Assembly: GCA_030374805.1 (NCBI GenBank)
Contig: JARGSG010000086.1
Coordinates: 1 to 64,000 of the forward strand
DNA from: Gracilaria gracilis
Taxonomy: Eukaryota > Rhodophyta > Florideophyceae > Gracilariales > Gracilariaceae
DNA: 64,000 bases
Direction of reading: 5' to 3'
Shown here: positions 31,450-42,644 of the stretch, one piece after another
Numbering within the stretch: the first letter of the stretch is position 1
Layout of the letters: each line of letters starts with the position of its first letter
Notes under the pieces: generated by a model
What the model was told of the DNA's origin: nothing
Databases searched by the model: none
The model's input: only the letters and a program-made list of their open reading frames with translations
Made by a program: the position numbers and the translations under genes

Positions 31450-31588
31450 ACATTCGGCCACATCAAGTCGACATGCGCCGATCAAGTCGGCATGCGCCGC
31501 ATCCCATCCCGAACTGCGAAGCTAAGTCGCTTTGAGCTGGGCTAGTACTGACATGAGGGATCGGTCTGGAATCCCCAGTGCCGAATGT
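31450..31588 (+). rRNA. 5S rRNA copy 3 with internal tandem duplication
   Basis: Matches the 120-nt 5S copy at 25394 but is 139 nt long. The 19-mer ATCAAGTCGACATGCGCCG is followed at once by ATCAAGTCGGCATGCGCCG. The duplication lies in helix I/II and would disrupt the fold, so it is probably a pseudogene. A T8 run follows. Confidence 0.75.
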
Positions 31589-31905
31589 TTTTTTTCTCTT
31601 ATTTCGCCCCAGATACGTGACATTCCCTGACATTCTGCATCTCACCCCCAACTCATCGAGACCCTCCATTGTGTTCAGCGATGCATCATGCAATCCTCAA
31701 CAGTTCATCTACTCCTTGGCCATTATCATTCAAGTCAAAGCAGCACAATAGCGGCGCCACGTTCCCCTACAGCTTTAACAACGTTGCCCATGAATATCTC
31801 TCTTGTTGGTGTCGGTGGTAAATTATTTCGGGAGATGAAGCATTTTCGTCTACGTTAAGCTGATCGCCTGAATAGGCACAGAATCAAGTTTGGAGTATAT
31901 ACGAC
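31589..31905 (+). repeat. Decayed tail of the 5S-linked unit, copy 3
   Basis: Short blocks match 25540-26070: CATCTACTCCTTGGCCATTATC, CACGTTCCCCTAC followed by GCTTTAACAACG, and GATGAAGCATTTTCG. These are remnants of the two-exon ORF seen at 25584, with deletions and stops. Confidence 0.6.
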
Positions 31906-32063
31906 TACATGAGCCGAAGATTTCTGTGACAACGATGGCTGCACAGTTTACCGGTTGGGGGAATTTCGTCAAAAAGAAAAGATGGCAAGGAGAGCATAAA
32001 GCTCATAGAGACCAGCAATCTATCAATCAACTAATCATTTATGACTTTCTATCATGTACTGGT

Positions 32064-32865
32064 TCATTTGTGGCCTAGAGCGTTGCGGAGCTTGACGATT
32101 TTCGCTTCTCGATTACTCATTTGCTTGCGGACAGCCATTCGTTGATCCTCAACCTCTTCGACCCTCTAATCAATGGAGTCGGGGTCTGGCCTTTGCAAGG
32201 ACGCAAGCTCGTTTCGGCGCTCTCGTATTCTCTGCCACATGGTGCGCTCCATCACTGCGACCTTTTCCTCCACCCTCTCAAATGGGTAGCTCGAGTTGTT
32301 TTCCATCCCTTGACAATCCCTTTCCCAGTTGTAGGGCTTGGAAATGACCAAGGAGTGCGGAGAAATCTTTTCCCATCTCCTTAACTTCCCTCTCTCTCTT
32401 CTTGATACAATTCTTTTGCTTACTTCCGTTTTTGCAGGCTATACCCACGAAGACCAGCAACCCGACTTTAATCACAAGAGCGATCGTGCTTGCGGTTACG
32501 ATATACGATGGCTATGTAACCAAAAAGGGTGGTGGAGAAATAGAGAAAGCCTACGGGATGAGCATGGAACTTTTGTACTGCGCTCTCTTCGCGACATGGC
32601 TATCGTTTCGAATTGGGCTCACTATCCTTCGGGATTTAGGTTGGCGGTATTCTTCTATTGCGAAGAGAGAGTGTTACAGTCAGTTGTACTCTCTGTGACG
32701 TACACATTTCCAGCAGTAGACTAGAGAGCCTGTACAGATAGAAAACGAGGGCATTTGTCCGGCCATCTTCTTTGGAATCTTGGAAACTTGGCATGGAAGT
32801 GGGGGCCGTCCAACAATCAAATACTTCTTTGTGTTGGGAACAGTGGTCGAGTTGATGGACGTCAA
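32064..32865 (-). pseudogene. Membrane/coiled-coil protein gene family, copy 4
   Basis: Minus-strand counterpart of 24446-25156, in the fourth unit copy. The N-terminal part reads VPNTKKYLIV and KIPKKMAGQMPSFSIC. A hydrophobic segment (IKVGLLVFVGIAC) is followed by charged helix (KKREREVKEMGKDFSALLG). The coil reads MERTMWQRIRERRNELASL; after an in-frame TAG it continues as VEEVEDQRMAVRKQM up to TGA at 32064-32066. Stops in the middle section make it a pseudogene. Confidence 0.4.
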
Positions 32866-33100
32866 AATAATTTAGCACGTAAGATGGCTGGATCGTATGG
32901 AAGACTTGGTCTGCAGATTGGTCTACACACTGTGTATCATAATACTGGACTGCAGGTTTAGTGCCGATGGCTACACATAAGGCTACTGGGTTTCTGTTGC
33001 AGTCGTACGATGCGGTGAGCGAATAGAGTTGACAAATGGGATACACACGCTGTTGTGCTGGCCGTTGAAATGGTTTAGCTATGCGGCAAAGAGCATGCCT

Positions 33101-33234
33101 GCAGTGAGTATACTCTGTGAGTTTGCGCGCAGTGAGTACGCTCTGTGAGGATGCTCGCAGTGAGTATGCTCGCAGTGAGTATGCTCTGTGAGTATGCTCG
33201 CAGTGAGTATGCTCTGTGAGTATGCTCGCAGTGG
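33101..33234. repeat. Minisatellite, about 14-16 bp unit
   Basis: About nine tandem degenerate copies of GTGAGTATGCTCGCA and GTGAGTATGCTCT, alternating so that a higher-order unit of about 28-30 bp is visible. Not CRISPR: there are no unique spacers. Confidence 0.85.
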
Positions 33235-33913
33235 GCGCTTGTGCAGAGTTGAGGCCAGCTGAATGACAGCAGTAGACGCTTTTGGCAGCTGTTTGGCATA
33301 GACATGACAAGATCGCTCTCCAGAAACGCATTCTTCTGTCATTCACACATGCCGTCACGGCATGTATGAATCCATTCTTCTTCTTCGTTATGGTGCATGA
33401 ATGCATTACTTGATAGAACAATTCCAACAAAATTGCGACAGCGAAAGTGTAGGTTTCGGATACCCTTGGGTACGACGAATAAGCCGTTTGCAGTTCTCCT
33501 GCAGAACGTTGTAAAAAGGCGTCGCGAAAATGACAGTTCAAGGCTTTGCGTCCGGGTGTTCTTTCATACCCTTGTATACCGTGGACGCGTGACGTGAAAT
33601 GGGTTAATCTGGTGGGAATAAGCAGTGGGTTGTTCTGTTGGTCGTGTTGCTGAAAGAGAGACATCTTAGTTGAGGTGCAACGACCTTATCCGGGAAAGAA
33701 GAAATAGGGTCTGAATACCGACGCTATCGAGCCTTCCTCTTCTGAGGGCGTAAGCGCTTCTTCTGGAACAGATCATTAGCAAGTCGCCAGAAAGAGTGCC
33801 GGGTTACCAAGCTAGGGAGAGCACGTTTCCATCAATACAAACGGTCTGGGGCCCAGACTCTGGGCTATGTTGAGAATAGGGTTCCGTACATAGAGAGATA
33901 GAACGAGAAAGCA

Positions 33914-33970
33914 CATCATCTTCGCTGACAGAGACAGACTGCATTCTGTCTCCGTCGGCGAAAGATGATG
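33914..33970. repeat. Strong 57-nt hairpin
   Basis: CATCATCTTCGCTGACAG with AGACAGA pairs with TCTGTCT and CGTCGGCGAAAGATGATG across the loop CTGCAT. It forms a nearly continuous stem of about 24 bp. It could be a structured RNA precursor or a terminator-like element. Confidence 0.6.
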
Positions 33971-34427
33971 AGCTATCGAAAATCCCTCCAGGTCATTCCC
34001 TCCGGGGAAACGCTATATGTGCGAACTGTGTACCTTCCCTTCTGGAGGGACGTTTGAGCGGAATGAAACTCCTCTCAGGAGAAACGTTCTGCGCCAGTTG
34101 TAATTTATGTTGTGCTCATCAGCGTGTACTCACAAGAAAGACAGAGTGAAAGAGCGTGAAAGAGCTCCAGTACAAGTATAAGCGGGACGTTCAGTTTGTT
34201 TATAATCCTCGTCTCACATCACGGTGCGAAAGAGACTGCTTCTGATTCTGAGCAAAGATACACACCGTGTACTACACAATTCGACCCCCCCTCCAATGTT
34301 CCCTGAAGAATACTACCCACGCATCCTGCTGAAAGGCGGAGGGATGATGTGTGTAGACGCCTGAACACCTCGACCACCGTCATGATGATTTATGCAAGAC
34401 GTCAGAAGATGAACTTTAGTTAGGCTA

Positions 34428-34532
34428 CGGATATGAAGTGATATAGACAGTGATATAGATACAGTGATATGGAAACACTGATATGAACAGAATGATATGG
34501 ATAAAATGATCTGCACATATCTAGTGATATGG
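34428..34532. repeat. GATATR-rich tandem repeat
   Basis: Eight or so irregular copies of AGTGATATRGA/ACTGATATGAA type units at a spacing of about 11-16 bp. Confidence 0.7.
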
Positions 34533-34634
34533 TAGTTAGCTGCGCTTATCATGAGCATTCCTCGCCAAACCAGCTCTACTGTATCACCCTGCGACGCTCG
34601 CTCATGGCTTCGGTACGTAGTTGCATTATTAGCC

Positions 34635-36639
34635 TTACCAAAGGTTTCCGTCTCGGCTTCCGACCGTCTCCGAGTTGCAAACGAATATTTTACTACCACC
34701 CCGGTATTCTTTCTGCAAAGATCTTCTTCTCTTCTGCAGAGGGGACTTCAGCTCATCTTCATGATGTTTATCGAATCCACCTGTTTCATCATCACGTTGT
34801 CTCTTTCCAAGACCAGAATCTTCTCTTACATCTCTAGTATCACTACTGTCCCCACTGTTACAATTGAGAGAACTGCCAGGTCCGGGATCAGTATGAACCA
34901 AAGCACACTTGAACTCATCATGCACTTCTTTGTTACGGTTTCCGCCAAGACACGGATCCGATGATGCTGAGTAAGCGTGGGCGGGAGCCTGAACAGAAAT
35001 AATGGGTTTCTCAGATATGGAGAAAGATTGGCTGGAGCGCTTCCGGGATGAATGACTCGGTGTTTGTTTTATGTTCGCCTGGATGGTAAATGAATCCCTG
35101 GTCGACTCCGCCAGGATAGAAGGCGTCTTGGGTTGAGTCGTATTGACATGATCTTCGTTCGAAGATCGGCCGTTCGAAGATCGGCCGTTAATACCCTTCT
35201 CTTTCTGAGCTGAACACTCGTGTTTGGTCCTCCTTCTATTCCCAAATGAAGGTTCAAACTCGTTATGGGGATCGTCAGGGAGGTATATGAGAGGCTCAGA
35301 AGATTGGTTATGAGTGAATGGAGAACTAAAGTCCATAGGCGTTGCAGCAAATTCCGGTTCTCTGTACAAACCCCATTCCGTGGTATCTGTCTGCAACAAG
35401 ACCTGCGGGTCCGAGCTTCGAAACTCGTTTGTTCCTTCACAAATTGTAGTTTCGAGGTGAGGCGCACAAAAATTGGTGGCGGTTGAGAATGAAACAGTCG
35501 CTCCGGATGCAAGTTGTGTTCGATGTCGTGCACGTGTATCAGCAAAAGGGTCATCGTAGCGCACAGAGTCGAACAAATCTCCGTTGGAAGTTTCACAAGC
35601 ATTGGTTTCGAGGTGAGGAGCATAAGAATTGGTGGCGGTTGGGAATGAAGAAATCGCTTCGGATGCAAGTTGTGCTCGATGTCGCGCACGTATATCAGCA
35701 AAAGGGCCATCATAGCGCACAGAGTCGAACATATCTCCGGGGGAAGGTTCATCAGCAGTGTTGTCGTATTCAGATGCGCGCTCCGAAGATTCAAGAAAAT
35801 CGTTGTTAGCGAGAGAAGAATCTACCTCCATTTGAGTTGCAGCGAATATCGGTCCTCCGTATGAAGCCAATTCAGTTGAGTCCGCTGGAAATACATCTTG
35901 TAGTTTCGACCCACAAAACTCGTTTGCTCCTCCAACGAGTCGGGTTTTAAGATGAAGAGCGAAGGAACTGAGGGCTCTTGGAAAAGAAGGAGCCCCACCG
36001 GTCGCAAACAGTGCGTGATTCCTTAAACGAGAATCGACAAAGGGGTCGTAATAGCAAACGGAATCGAACAAATTATCGAAAGCAGTGAGGAATGGTATCG
36101 TCGACAATCATGCCTCTGATTCCGTCCTCCTGTCTATGATTCCAGACACGACTCCCCCATGAGTCGGAAGTTGTGATTTCTTCTCCGAAGGCGTCTCCGA
36201 AGGGATCCCCGATTTGTTCTTCTGGCGGTAAACGACCTTCAGCAGCATTGTCTGGTATGCTTGCGAAGAGGTTCACGAATACCTCTTCTTCTGCTGGATA
36301 TCTATCCCAACCTCGACCCCCCCTCGTCTTGAATGGTGTGATATCTCCTGTGAAGGAGTCTCTAATACGTTCTTCCTGTGAACCGCTGCTGCTGCAACTG
36401 TCGCTTGAGTGAACTGATTCCATTTCGTCCACGAAAGGGTCTTCCACTTCCCCATCCTGCGGCAACTGTGCAGGTGAATTGACAAAAGGCTCATCATAGA
36501 AAATCGAATTGAATATGTTTAGAGAGAAGTCCTCTGCCAGCGGGTTTTCAGTTTCATTTCCATGTGATGAACTAGATCCGCTACGCTCACTACCAGACCA
36601 CGACGAATCCGAGCTGCTACTTGGACTTGTGGGTTCCAT
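34635..36639 (-). CDS. DPF-motif repeat protein, frameshifted once
   Basis: Starts at ATG 36637-36639 (MEPTSPSSSSDSSWSG). The first frame runs to a TAA at 36073 and the second takes over near 36100 (STIPFLTAFDNLFDSVC), which gives a protein of about 660 residues if one base shift is allowed. Ser/Asp/Glu-rich and probably disordered. A repeated module, FDSVRYDDPFADTRARHR (at least four copies, e.g. FDSVRYDGPFADIRARHR and FDSVCYYDPFVDSRLRNH), is followed by a PHLET block. Many DPF/NPF-like tripeptides occur, a pattern known from endocytic adaptor-binding proteins; that link is speculation. A KR-rich C-terminal patch (SPLQKRRRSLQKE) could be a nuclear signal. A truncated paralogue lies at 26216-26773. 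Confidence 0.6.
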
Positions 36640-37349
36640 TCGAGCTTTTGAAAGTGAATGAAGCAGTAACACAAACGTTCGGACTACACAACGTTATCCG
36701 CAAGCAGAGAAGATACCACAAGTATAAACCAGTGGCTGTTTTGCAATTTAAGAAGAACGAAGGCTTCACACTTTGCTTCGCCAGCGGCTTTGTCTCACTT
36801 TTGAACCTTCGTACGCTGTATCTGGGGGCGCATTGCACTCCATTCCTCTCCTCCATTCTTGAATTAGGTGGGAACCGCCTCTTTGCTTGTCAGTCTGTGT
36901 CACGGACTTTCTGGGGAGAGGTTACACTTCAAATCTAAATCTTTGCGAACATATCTCAACAAGGTTGCCATATGATTGCGTTTGCCTTTCCTCCGCTGTT
37001 GGGGAAGAGATTTCAGACTTTCTTTTGCTGGCGCCATGAAAGACGCACCAGACCCCAGAAAGAACTGGGACTGCGCAAAGTGATAGAGGTTGCAGTGGGT
37101 GAAACAGGTGTGAGGATCGACGAGGGAACATTTTGGGCTTGAACTGGTAACAGATGCCGGTGCATGTCGGGTGAGCGCGAGTGCGGAATTCCTGCGAAGA
37201 ACAGCTCTTCTGCGACTCTTGACTGACGAGGATGAACATGGAATTGCTGCTGATCGACGACTACCGTGTACATGTCGCATTTCGTCGGCAGATCGATTCA
37301 GGTCACGTCGTGACCGTCACGGGAACTGTTGATCATCTCTCATGGTGAC
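36640..37349. other. Upstream region of the DPF gene; uncertain small ORF
   Basis: The first 300 bases match the flank of the paralogue at 26780-27060 and include TATAAACC-like sequence near 36725. A basic 126-codon ORF on the minus strand (36900-37280) starts with ATG but overlaps another open frame and shows no domain; I do not call it a gene. Confidence 0.35.
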
Positions 37350-40300
37350 AGCGTCCAAAATTGATATAGGATGTGGGATAGACCCTATAGAGCTACCCAA
37401 CCACATAAGAACCCAAAAAGTTCAGTGGCACCCAAAATTACAAAATCTTCTGTAAACTGATACACTTACAGTTCCATTCAACCTGGGCATAAAATCTCTT
37501 TTGCTGCATACCACAATGCACCATCAACCAAGTTCTGCTACAAAAAACAGCACCATAGTTACAAAAAACAAAACATCGAAATAAAATATAAACTGCCAAA
37601 AGTGATTTACATACTCATTTTTCTTTACATTCAAAAACCATAACTTGAATTCTTCAATGAATTAAAATTTAAAATAGCACCATAAAAGAACTATATACGT
37701 CCTCTTCATGGCAAATACACTTTTGTACACATAATGTGTACATGTTCCAAACTTTTTTCTCCTTTATGCTCGTGAAAGAAAAAAATACATTTGCTACAAC
37801 AAAAATATAACATTATCATCACTTTTATATTCTTGCCGAAAACATTATGTCATAATTGTTTCTTGCGTACATCTATGCCCAATTATCATAATGGAAAATA
37901 CCTTTCTCTATTCCACGTTATACTGTCATTTTGATTCATTTTTTATCAAAGTACCCAAACAAGTCTGGCTTATATGTAACTACAATCTCCAATGTACGCC
38001 AACTGCTTTTTGCATGGGATCAAATACTAATTTCTATTATGTTTCACAAACATACAAAGGTCGACAGCATATGTTCATTTCGTATAAAAATTTTCTTCAA
38101 CATAAATTGGTACATCTTTTCTGAACAAGTTAAAATTAAGGATACGATGTACAGATTTTCTTGCATCAAAGAAAGCTACAGTTCGTTTCCTTCTCGTTTA
38201 CATGTACTTAGTACTATTGCAAGTAATAAAGAATTGTAAGTGGCTGAAGGGGAGCCATTAACGAAAAAAATCAAAATAGAAATAATAGGTCACGGTGCGT
38301 ATTTTTCAATATTTTTCAACCCAAGCTTGTAACGGATAGTTTTTGGAATAGATCCGAGGTCACTGCGACGCTATGTCGTTGAACTAGAAGTCACATGTTT
38401 TGATGAACCGAGTAGTAGTCTCGTATCCTTGTTTTGTTCAAGAATTGCTTTCCGGAAATGAGTCCTTGATCATTTCTGCTGACGAGTGTGAGACTATGGA
38501 TATTGCAAGTTTGCTTTCAACCCAAAGATCTTCTCTGTCTCGACAACATGAGAAAGCTGCTATAATTTTTGACATTAAGGACGGCTACTACTGTATTTCC
38601 CGCAATATCAGAGCTGCCGAATCTCACGTTTTCGATAAACCGCCTCCCTATCACCCGACATCAGAAAAAGGCTTTGCCTCCTTTCTGAACTTAGAGGGTT
38701 TCGGTTTAACGGAAGAAACCTTCTTGCAAAGCTCTCCGTATTCTCTTCGCGCGAAGGTCACCAAAAGTTCAACTGTGTTTCTACTTGGAAATAAGATTCC
38801 AGTGAAGAGGAAAACTGTTACCTGTTCTGGCATTAAGTGCTGTGCATCAAGTGTCGATCATTGTCGAGAAGGTCATGATGGTGTTTGGAATGGATCACGA
38901 TGTTACGCAAAGAATCAGAGCCGGGAATATCAACAATTCCCTTCTCTGTCAAGCTCTCTTGCAGATACGTCTAGGTCAAGTCATTCTTTCAGCCGTGAGC
39001 ATGTACTGAGTTGTTCTGAGAACAATAGAAATAATATATTACCACAGTTCATACCGACACCTGAAATACATAATTATGGCATTCAATTGTCTGGCACACG
39101 AAATTCGGTCGGAATACAATATGAAATTGACCAATCCGCTTCCTTTGACTATGGCGGAATTGATTACGAAGAAAGTCTTGCGAAAGAAGTCTTCTTCTTT
39201 GGACAAAATGCGTTTCCTCTCTTTCGCAAACCTGTTGCTTTCATTGCCAGTTTAGATCAGCTTTCATCGCTGCAACAAGCAACAGATCCGCAACACCGGA
39301 TTCCGAACTGGAAGTTCTGTGTAGGAAAGAAGGAATTTGAACTCAATGATTCGGGTTCAGTTGCTTGTTCGAAGCTTCCTGATTTCATTGGTTGTTGTGA
39401 CTTCGGAAAAGAGGGTGTGAGAGATCCAAGGAAGTGTTCTCTAGTCAGAATTCCACCACATCTTCAGGGGGCAAACCCAGATATTGTGAACAAAATGATA
39501 GCTATGGCGCAGAGGGGGAGTTTTCCAGTAAGCACGCGCAATAGCGGAAAATGCCCGCCATATCCGTTAAATTCCCGAGCAAGGAATTGCAGAAGCCCGA
39601 TTCATCTCCAGGAATCTCCACAACTAGTGCACTTGAAATGCGATGTGGAGTATCATTACTTTTTTCTCAAGGAGAATGAGAGATCTGACATTTTGTCGTG
39701 GGCAATTGTTGTGGGTATCGGATCTCACCGGCACACCTGCCCAGTTATAAAGCCACCTCTCACAATGGTCAAAAACTATGTCATCGATCTCTGCACCGAA
39801 AATGATGTACTATCAGGATCAGCCATATTACGAAAAGTTGAACAAATATTCGGAACTGCTCCATCGCCGTCTACTATCAAAACGTTAAGGAGAAGGTTTA
39901 AAAATGGGCCTGATATGACTCCTGGTCAGTCACTCGAAGCCATCGTTCATACACTGAAAACACAGAAAAAATTCGGACAGGCTACGGACTCATACATTCT
40001 TTCAGTTCATGACAATAGAATGAACGATAACTTTCTTCCTACCACAGACCAGAAAGGATTGTCTATTATCTTTGCGGAATCCAGTTTACTGGACAGGTCT
40101 ATGACTTTCCCCAGGTATGGATGTGATGGAACCTTTGGAATCATCAGCGCTCACGATGAGAAAGGGAATCTTCTGAAGTTTGAATTGGTTTCAATTATCT
40201 GCAAAGATGAAACTACTGGTCGTATATATTCGGTCATGCATCAGTTCACAACCAGGAAAACCACAGCAGCTAGGTCTCTTCTCTTTGATGAATTCATTAA

Positions 40301-42640
40301 GCAACTTTGTGCCCGTGGTTTATGCGATCCTCTTTCCGTAAGAGGCAGGAAACGACTCACTATGGCAACAGACTTTGAAACGACATATGCCTATAGTCTA
40401 GGTCTAAGTCTGAAAGACAATTTTACGTCAGGTTCAGTTTTAGACTATGTCAAAGCTGTCGTTGTTGGATGTGACGTTCACGCAAAGAGATGCGTACTAG
40501 AGAAATGCGAAATTACCCACCAAAGGGAACTATTTGATTGGGCTGTTGGGACTCGAAGTGTTACATCTGAAGAAGAATGCCAGCAAGCACTGAACTTCAT
40601 GCGCGGGATGGGTTCTAAGTGGGAATCATTTGCAAACTGGTTGGTTCAAAACAGGTGCGCGTATATACTATGGTTCCAACGACATCATTGCACTATACCT
40701 CTGGTCGAAAGACATCGAGCCTTTTTCTTCGACACAAACCCAAACGAAGCTTATCATTACAGGATCAAATCACTCCCAGGATTTGCAGTCAGTCATGGGC
40801 GAGGACTCAAAATTCTTGATGCCCTGCAGCTCCCGCGAGAACTCGACCACACTGACGCAGAAAATATAAGCAAGAACTGTCCTTCGAAAGGTTTTCAGAT
40901 ACTTTCTACCCCAGAATGGAAACGAACTCAGTCGAAGGCTAGAAAAAGAAGTTTGGTGGAAGTCATTGAGATTGATGATCAGCCAGTCCCTGCGAGCCAA
41001 CCCATAAAAGCAAAGAAGAATTCGAAGGCTTCTGGAAGCAAAAGCAGAAGTACGAAACAGGATAAAACAATTAATATGCTGAACTCAAGAATTGGGAAGC
41101 TGGAGAGCATGATTGAGAAGTTACTTGAAGAAAAGGCTTTGCAACGGTAATTTACGTTTAAATATCTTGAAAGCAAGAATGTCCAACCGTTAATCATATA
41201 AAATGAAGGTTTCATGGTATATCCACAGCAACTTAGTAATTACATGGCCAAAGAACTTTTACGTATTTTGCTTTGAAAAGAAAGAAGCAAAAGCATCACT
41301 TTCTAGTTTAACAGAAAACCCTAGAAACTAGTAAAAACTATCGTACAAAAGTATCTCATGTTAAAATAAATTTCTATGACGTCAGACTACATTCTATATT
41401 TGTCTTTTACATTAGAAACTGAAATATTGATGTGATTCATTGCACAAATGAACTCTATTTTTTGTTTCATGCCTGATCCATTTCTACTTCACGTTCGCAA
41501 TACTTCTATAAACATTTGAAAAAATTCTTATAATCAATGGCCATGATTTAATGTATCTGAAATTTAGAAAGCGATTACATGCGTGTTTGGTTGCAAAAAG
41601 TGCCATCGAATATATATAAATATGTTTTGTATCGATAGGTAGCAACTGTGGAGACATAAACGGAATAAAGAAGGTGCGTACTTCTTTTGGGGTAATACAT
41701 ATATAATATATTCGACCTTCTAAGAGAATTCCCCGATGCGATTACATTTCTACATATAAAATTAATGTGACGGCTTCAAGTAGACTGTTGCACAGTAATT
41801 GCCGCTTCGTATCTAATCAGCTATAGATATACGCCTTAAAAAGAATAGAGGTGGTTGTACAGTGTTATTGAGAAGAGAATTTTTTTTTGTCTTGTGGACA
41901 CGGTTCACATGTAATTTTTTCGATCAGTTTACTTCTTACGTATTCAAGTGAGATATCTAGAAGTATTTAGTGTCTTTTTATGAAACAGGTAAATATGAAA
42001 GTGATATGTCGGTAGTATGTACGCATCGATGCACAATAACGAAATACCCTAGGTGACTAGTTCATTTGCATTAGTACCTAAAGAGTTTTCATTTCGTTTC
42101 GAAATTATCCCATAATAACAGTATGTTTCTACAACTCATCTCGTTGTGAAGTTCTCAAATATTGCTTTACACAATTATTACTACTGAGAATTTAATGGTG
42201 TATTGAAATACGCCATGCCAGCAAAGGAAGTAAGGATATATTTTCGGAAGGATTAAATCTATGGTTTTCGGCTAGCCTTAGTTCGTATGTAATTTGTTCC
42301 AAAAGATTTGGTGTTACGTATTAGAAGAGCATATGTATAATGACAGAATGCATTGTCACAGGCGTACAAATCAGCTAGCAGAGTACGTTTGGCAAGAATA
42401 TTTCATAAACAAATCTCTCATAAGTAGGTATGTACCCAATTCCACCTTCATTAAGATATTGAAATTAGCATATTTGAATTTTCAAATGTTTGGAATTGCT
42501 GTTTCTACCATTTTTTCTAATAATTTGGACATATTTCGGTCATGCATTTCATACTTTCAACCTTTTCCCCCCGACAGATCATTGCCTACTTTTCTCGTCG
42601 TCGCCTTCACAGCGAGCTCGTCTTCGTCTTCCTCGAGCAC
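37350..42640. other. AT-rich block around the MULE-like gene
   Basis: Clearly more AT-rich than the rest of the window on both sides of the gene at 38403-41150. It switches sharply to GC-rich sequence near 42590. The flanks (37350-38400 and 41151-42640) hold no other supported gene. I found no convincing terminal inverted repeats. Confidence 0.6.
38403..41150 (+). CDS. MULE-like transposase, full-length ORF
   Basis: 915 residues from ATG 38403 to TAA 41148-41150, uninterrupted. An N-terminal region rich in Cys/His pairs may bind zinc and DNA. A helix-turn-helix-like stretch (VLSGSAILRKVEQIFGTAPS, about residues 470-500) precedes a domain with CDGTFGII (D575) and, about 80 residues on, TDFETTYAYS (D657). 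This resembles the DGTF...D spacing of the MULE transposase core. The last 40 residues form a coiled coil (MLNSRIGKLESMIEKLLEE). The family assignment rests on the DGTF motif and layout, not on a search. The third acidic residue and terminal repeats were not identified. A domesticated transposase is an alternative. Confidence 0.55.
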   Translation: MNRVVVSYPCFVQELLSGNESLIISADECETMDIASLLSTQRSSLSRQHEKAAIIFDIKDGYYCISRNIRAAESHVFDKPPPYHPTSEKGFASFLNLEGFGLTEETFLQSSPYSLRAKVTKSSTVFLLGNKIPVKRKTVTCSGIKCCASSVDHCREGHDGVWNGSRCYAKNQSREYQQFPSLSSSLADTSRSSHSFSREHVLSCSENNRNNILPQFIPTPEIHNYGIQLSGTRNSVGIQYEIDQSASFDYGGIDYEESLAKEVFFFGQNAFPLFRKPVAFIASLDQLSSLQQATDPQHRIPNWKFCVGKKEFELNDSGSVACSKLPDFIGCCDFGKEGVRDPRKCSLVRIPPHLQGANPDIVNKMIAMAQRGSFPVSTRNSGKCPPYPLNSRARNCRSPIHLQESPQLVHLKCDVEYHYFFLKENERSDILSWAIVVGIGSHRHTCPVIKPPLTMVKNYVIDLCTENDVLSGSAILRKVEQIFGTAPSPSTIKTLRRRFKNGPDMTPGQSLEAIVHTLKTQKKFGQATDSYILSVHDNRMNDNFLPTTDQKGLSIIFAESSLLDRSMTFPRYGCDGTFGIISAHDEKGNLLKFELVSIICKDETTGRIYSVMHQFTTRKTTAARSLLFDEFIKQLCARGLCDPLSVRGRKRLTMATDFETTYAYSLGLSLKDNFTSGSVLDYVKAVVVGCDVHAKRCVLEKCEITHQRELFDWAVGTRSVTSEEECQQALNFMRGMGSKWESFANWLVQNRCAYILWFQRHHCTIPLVERHRAFFFDTNPNEAYHYRIKSLPGFAVSHGRGLKILDALQLPRELDHTDAENISKNCPSKGFQILSTPEWKRTQSKARKRSLVEVIEIDDQPVPASQPIKAKKNSKASGSKSRSTKQDKTINMLNSRIGKLESMIEKLLEEKALQR

Positions 42641-42644
42641 TACG

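Larger units (their letters stand above)
32064..33712. repeat. 5S-linked unit, copy 4, lacking its 5S
   Basis: Diverged copy of the unit. It contains the coiled-coil pseudogene, a minisatellite not present in other copies (33101-33234) and, at 33604-33712, the conserved block that normally precedes 5S rRNA (GTTGGTCGTGTTGCTGAAAG, TATCCGGGAAAGAAG). The 5S itself is absent; unrelated sequence follows. Confidence 0.6.

Noticed and set aside
33101..33234. Possible CRISPR-like repeats
   Set aside because: Units are contiguous and degenerate with no unique spacers; the context is eukaryotic. It is a minisatellite.
32636..33664. 342-codon open frame on the minus strand
   Set aside because: It runs through the minisatellite (EHTHCEHTHRAYSL repeats) and several unrelated unit blocks; no homologue-like conservation in other unit copies.
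42294..42644. N-terminal extension of the Cys-rich ORF
   Set aside because: AT-rich, low-complexity translation without ATG; composition changes at the ATG 42645, which is the better start.
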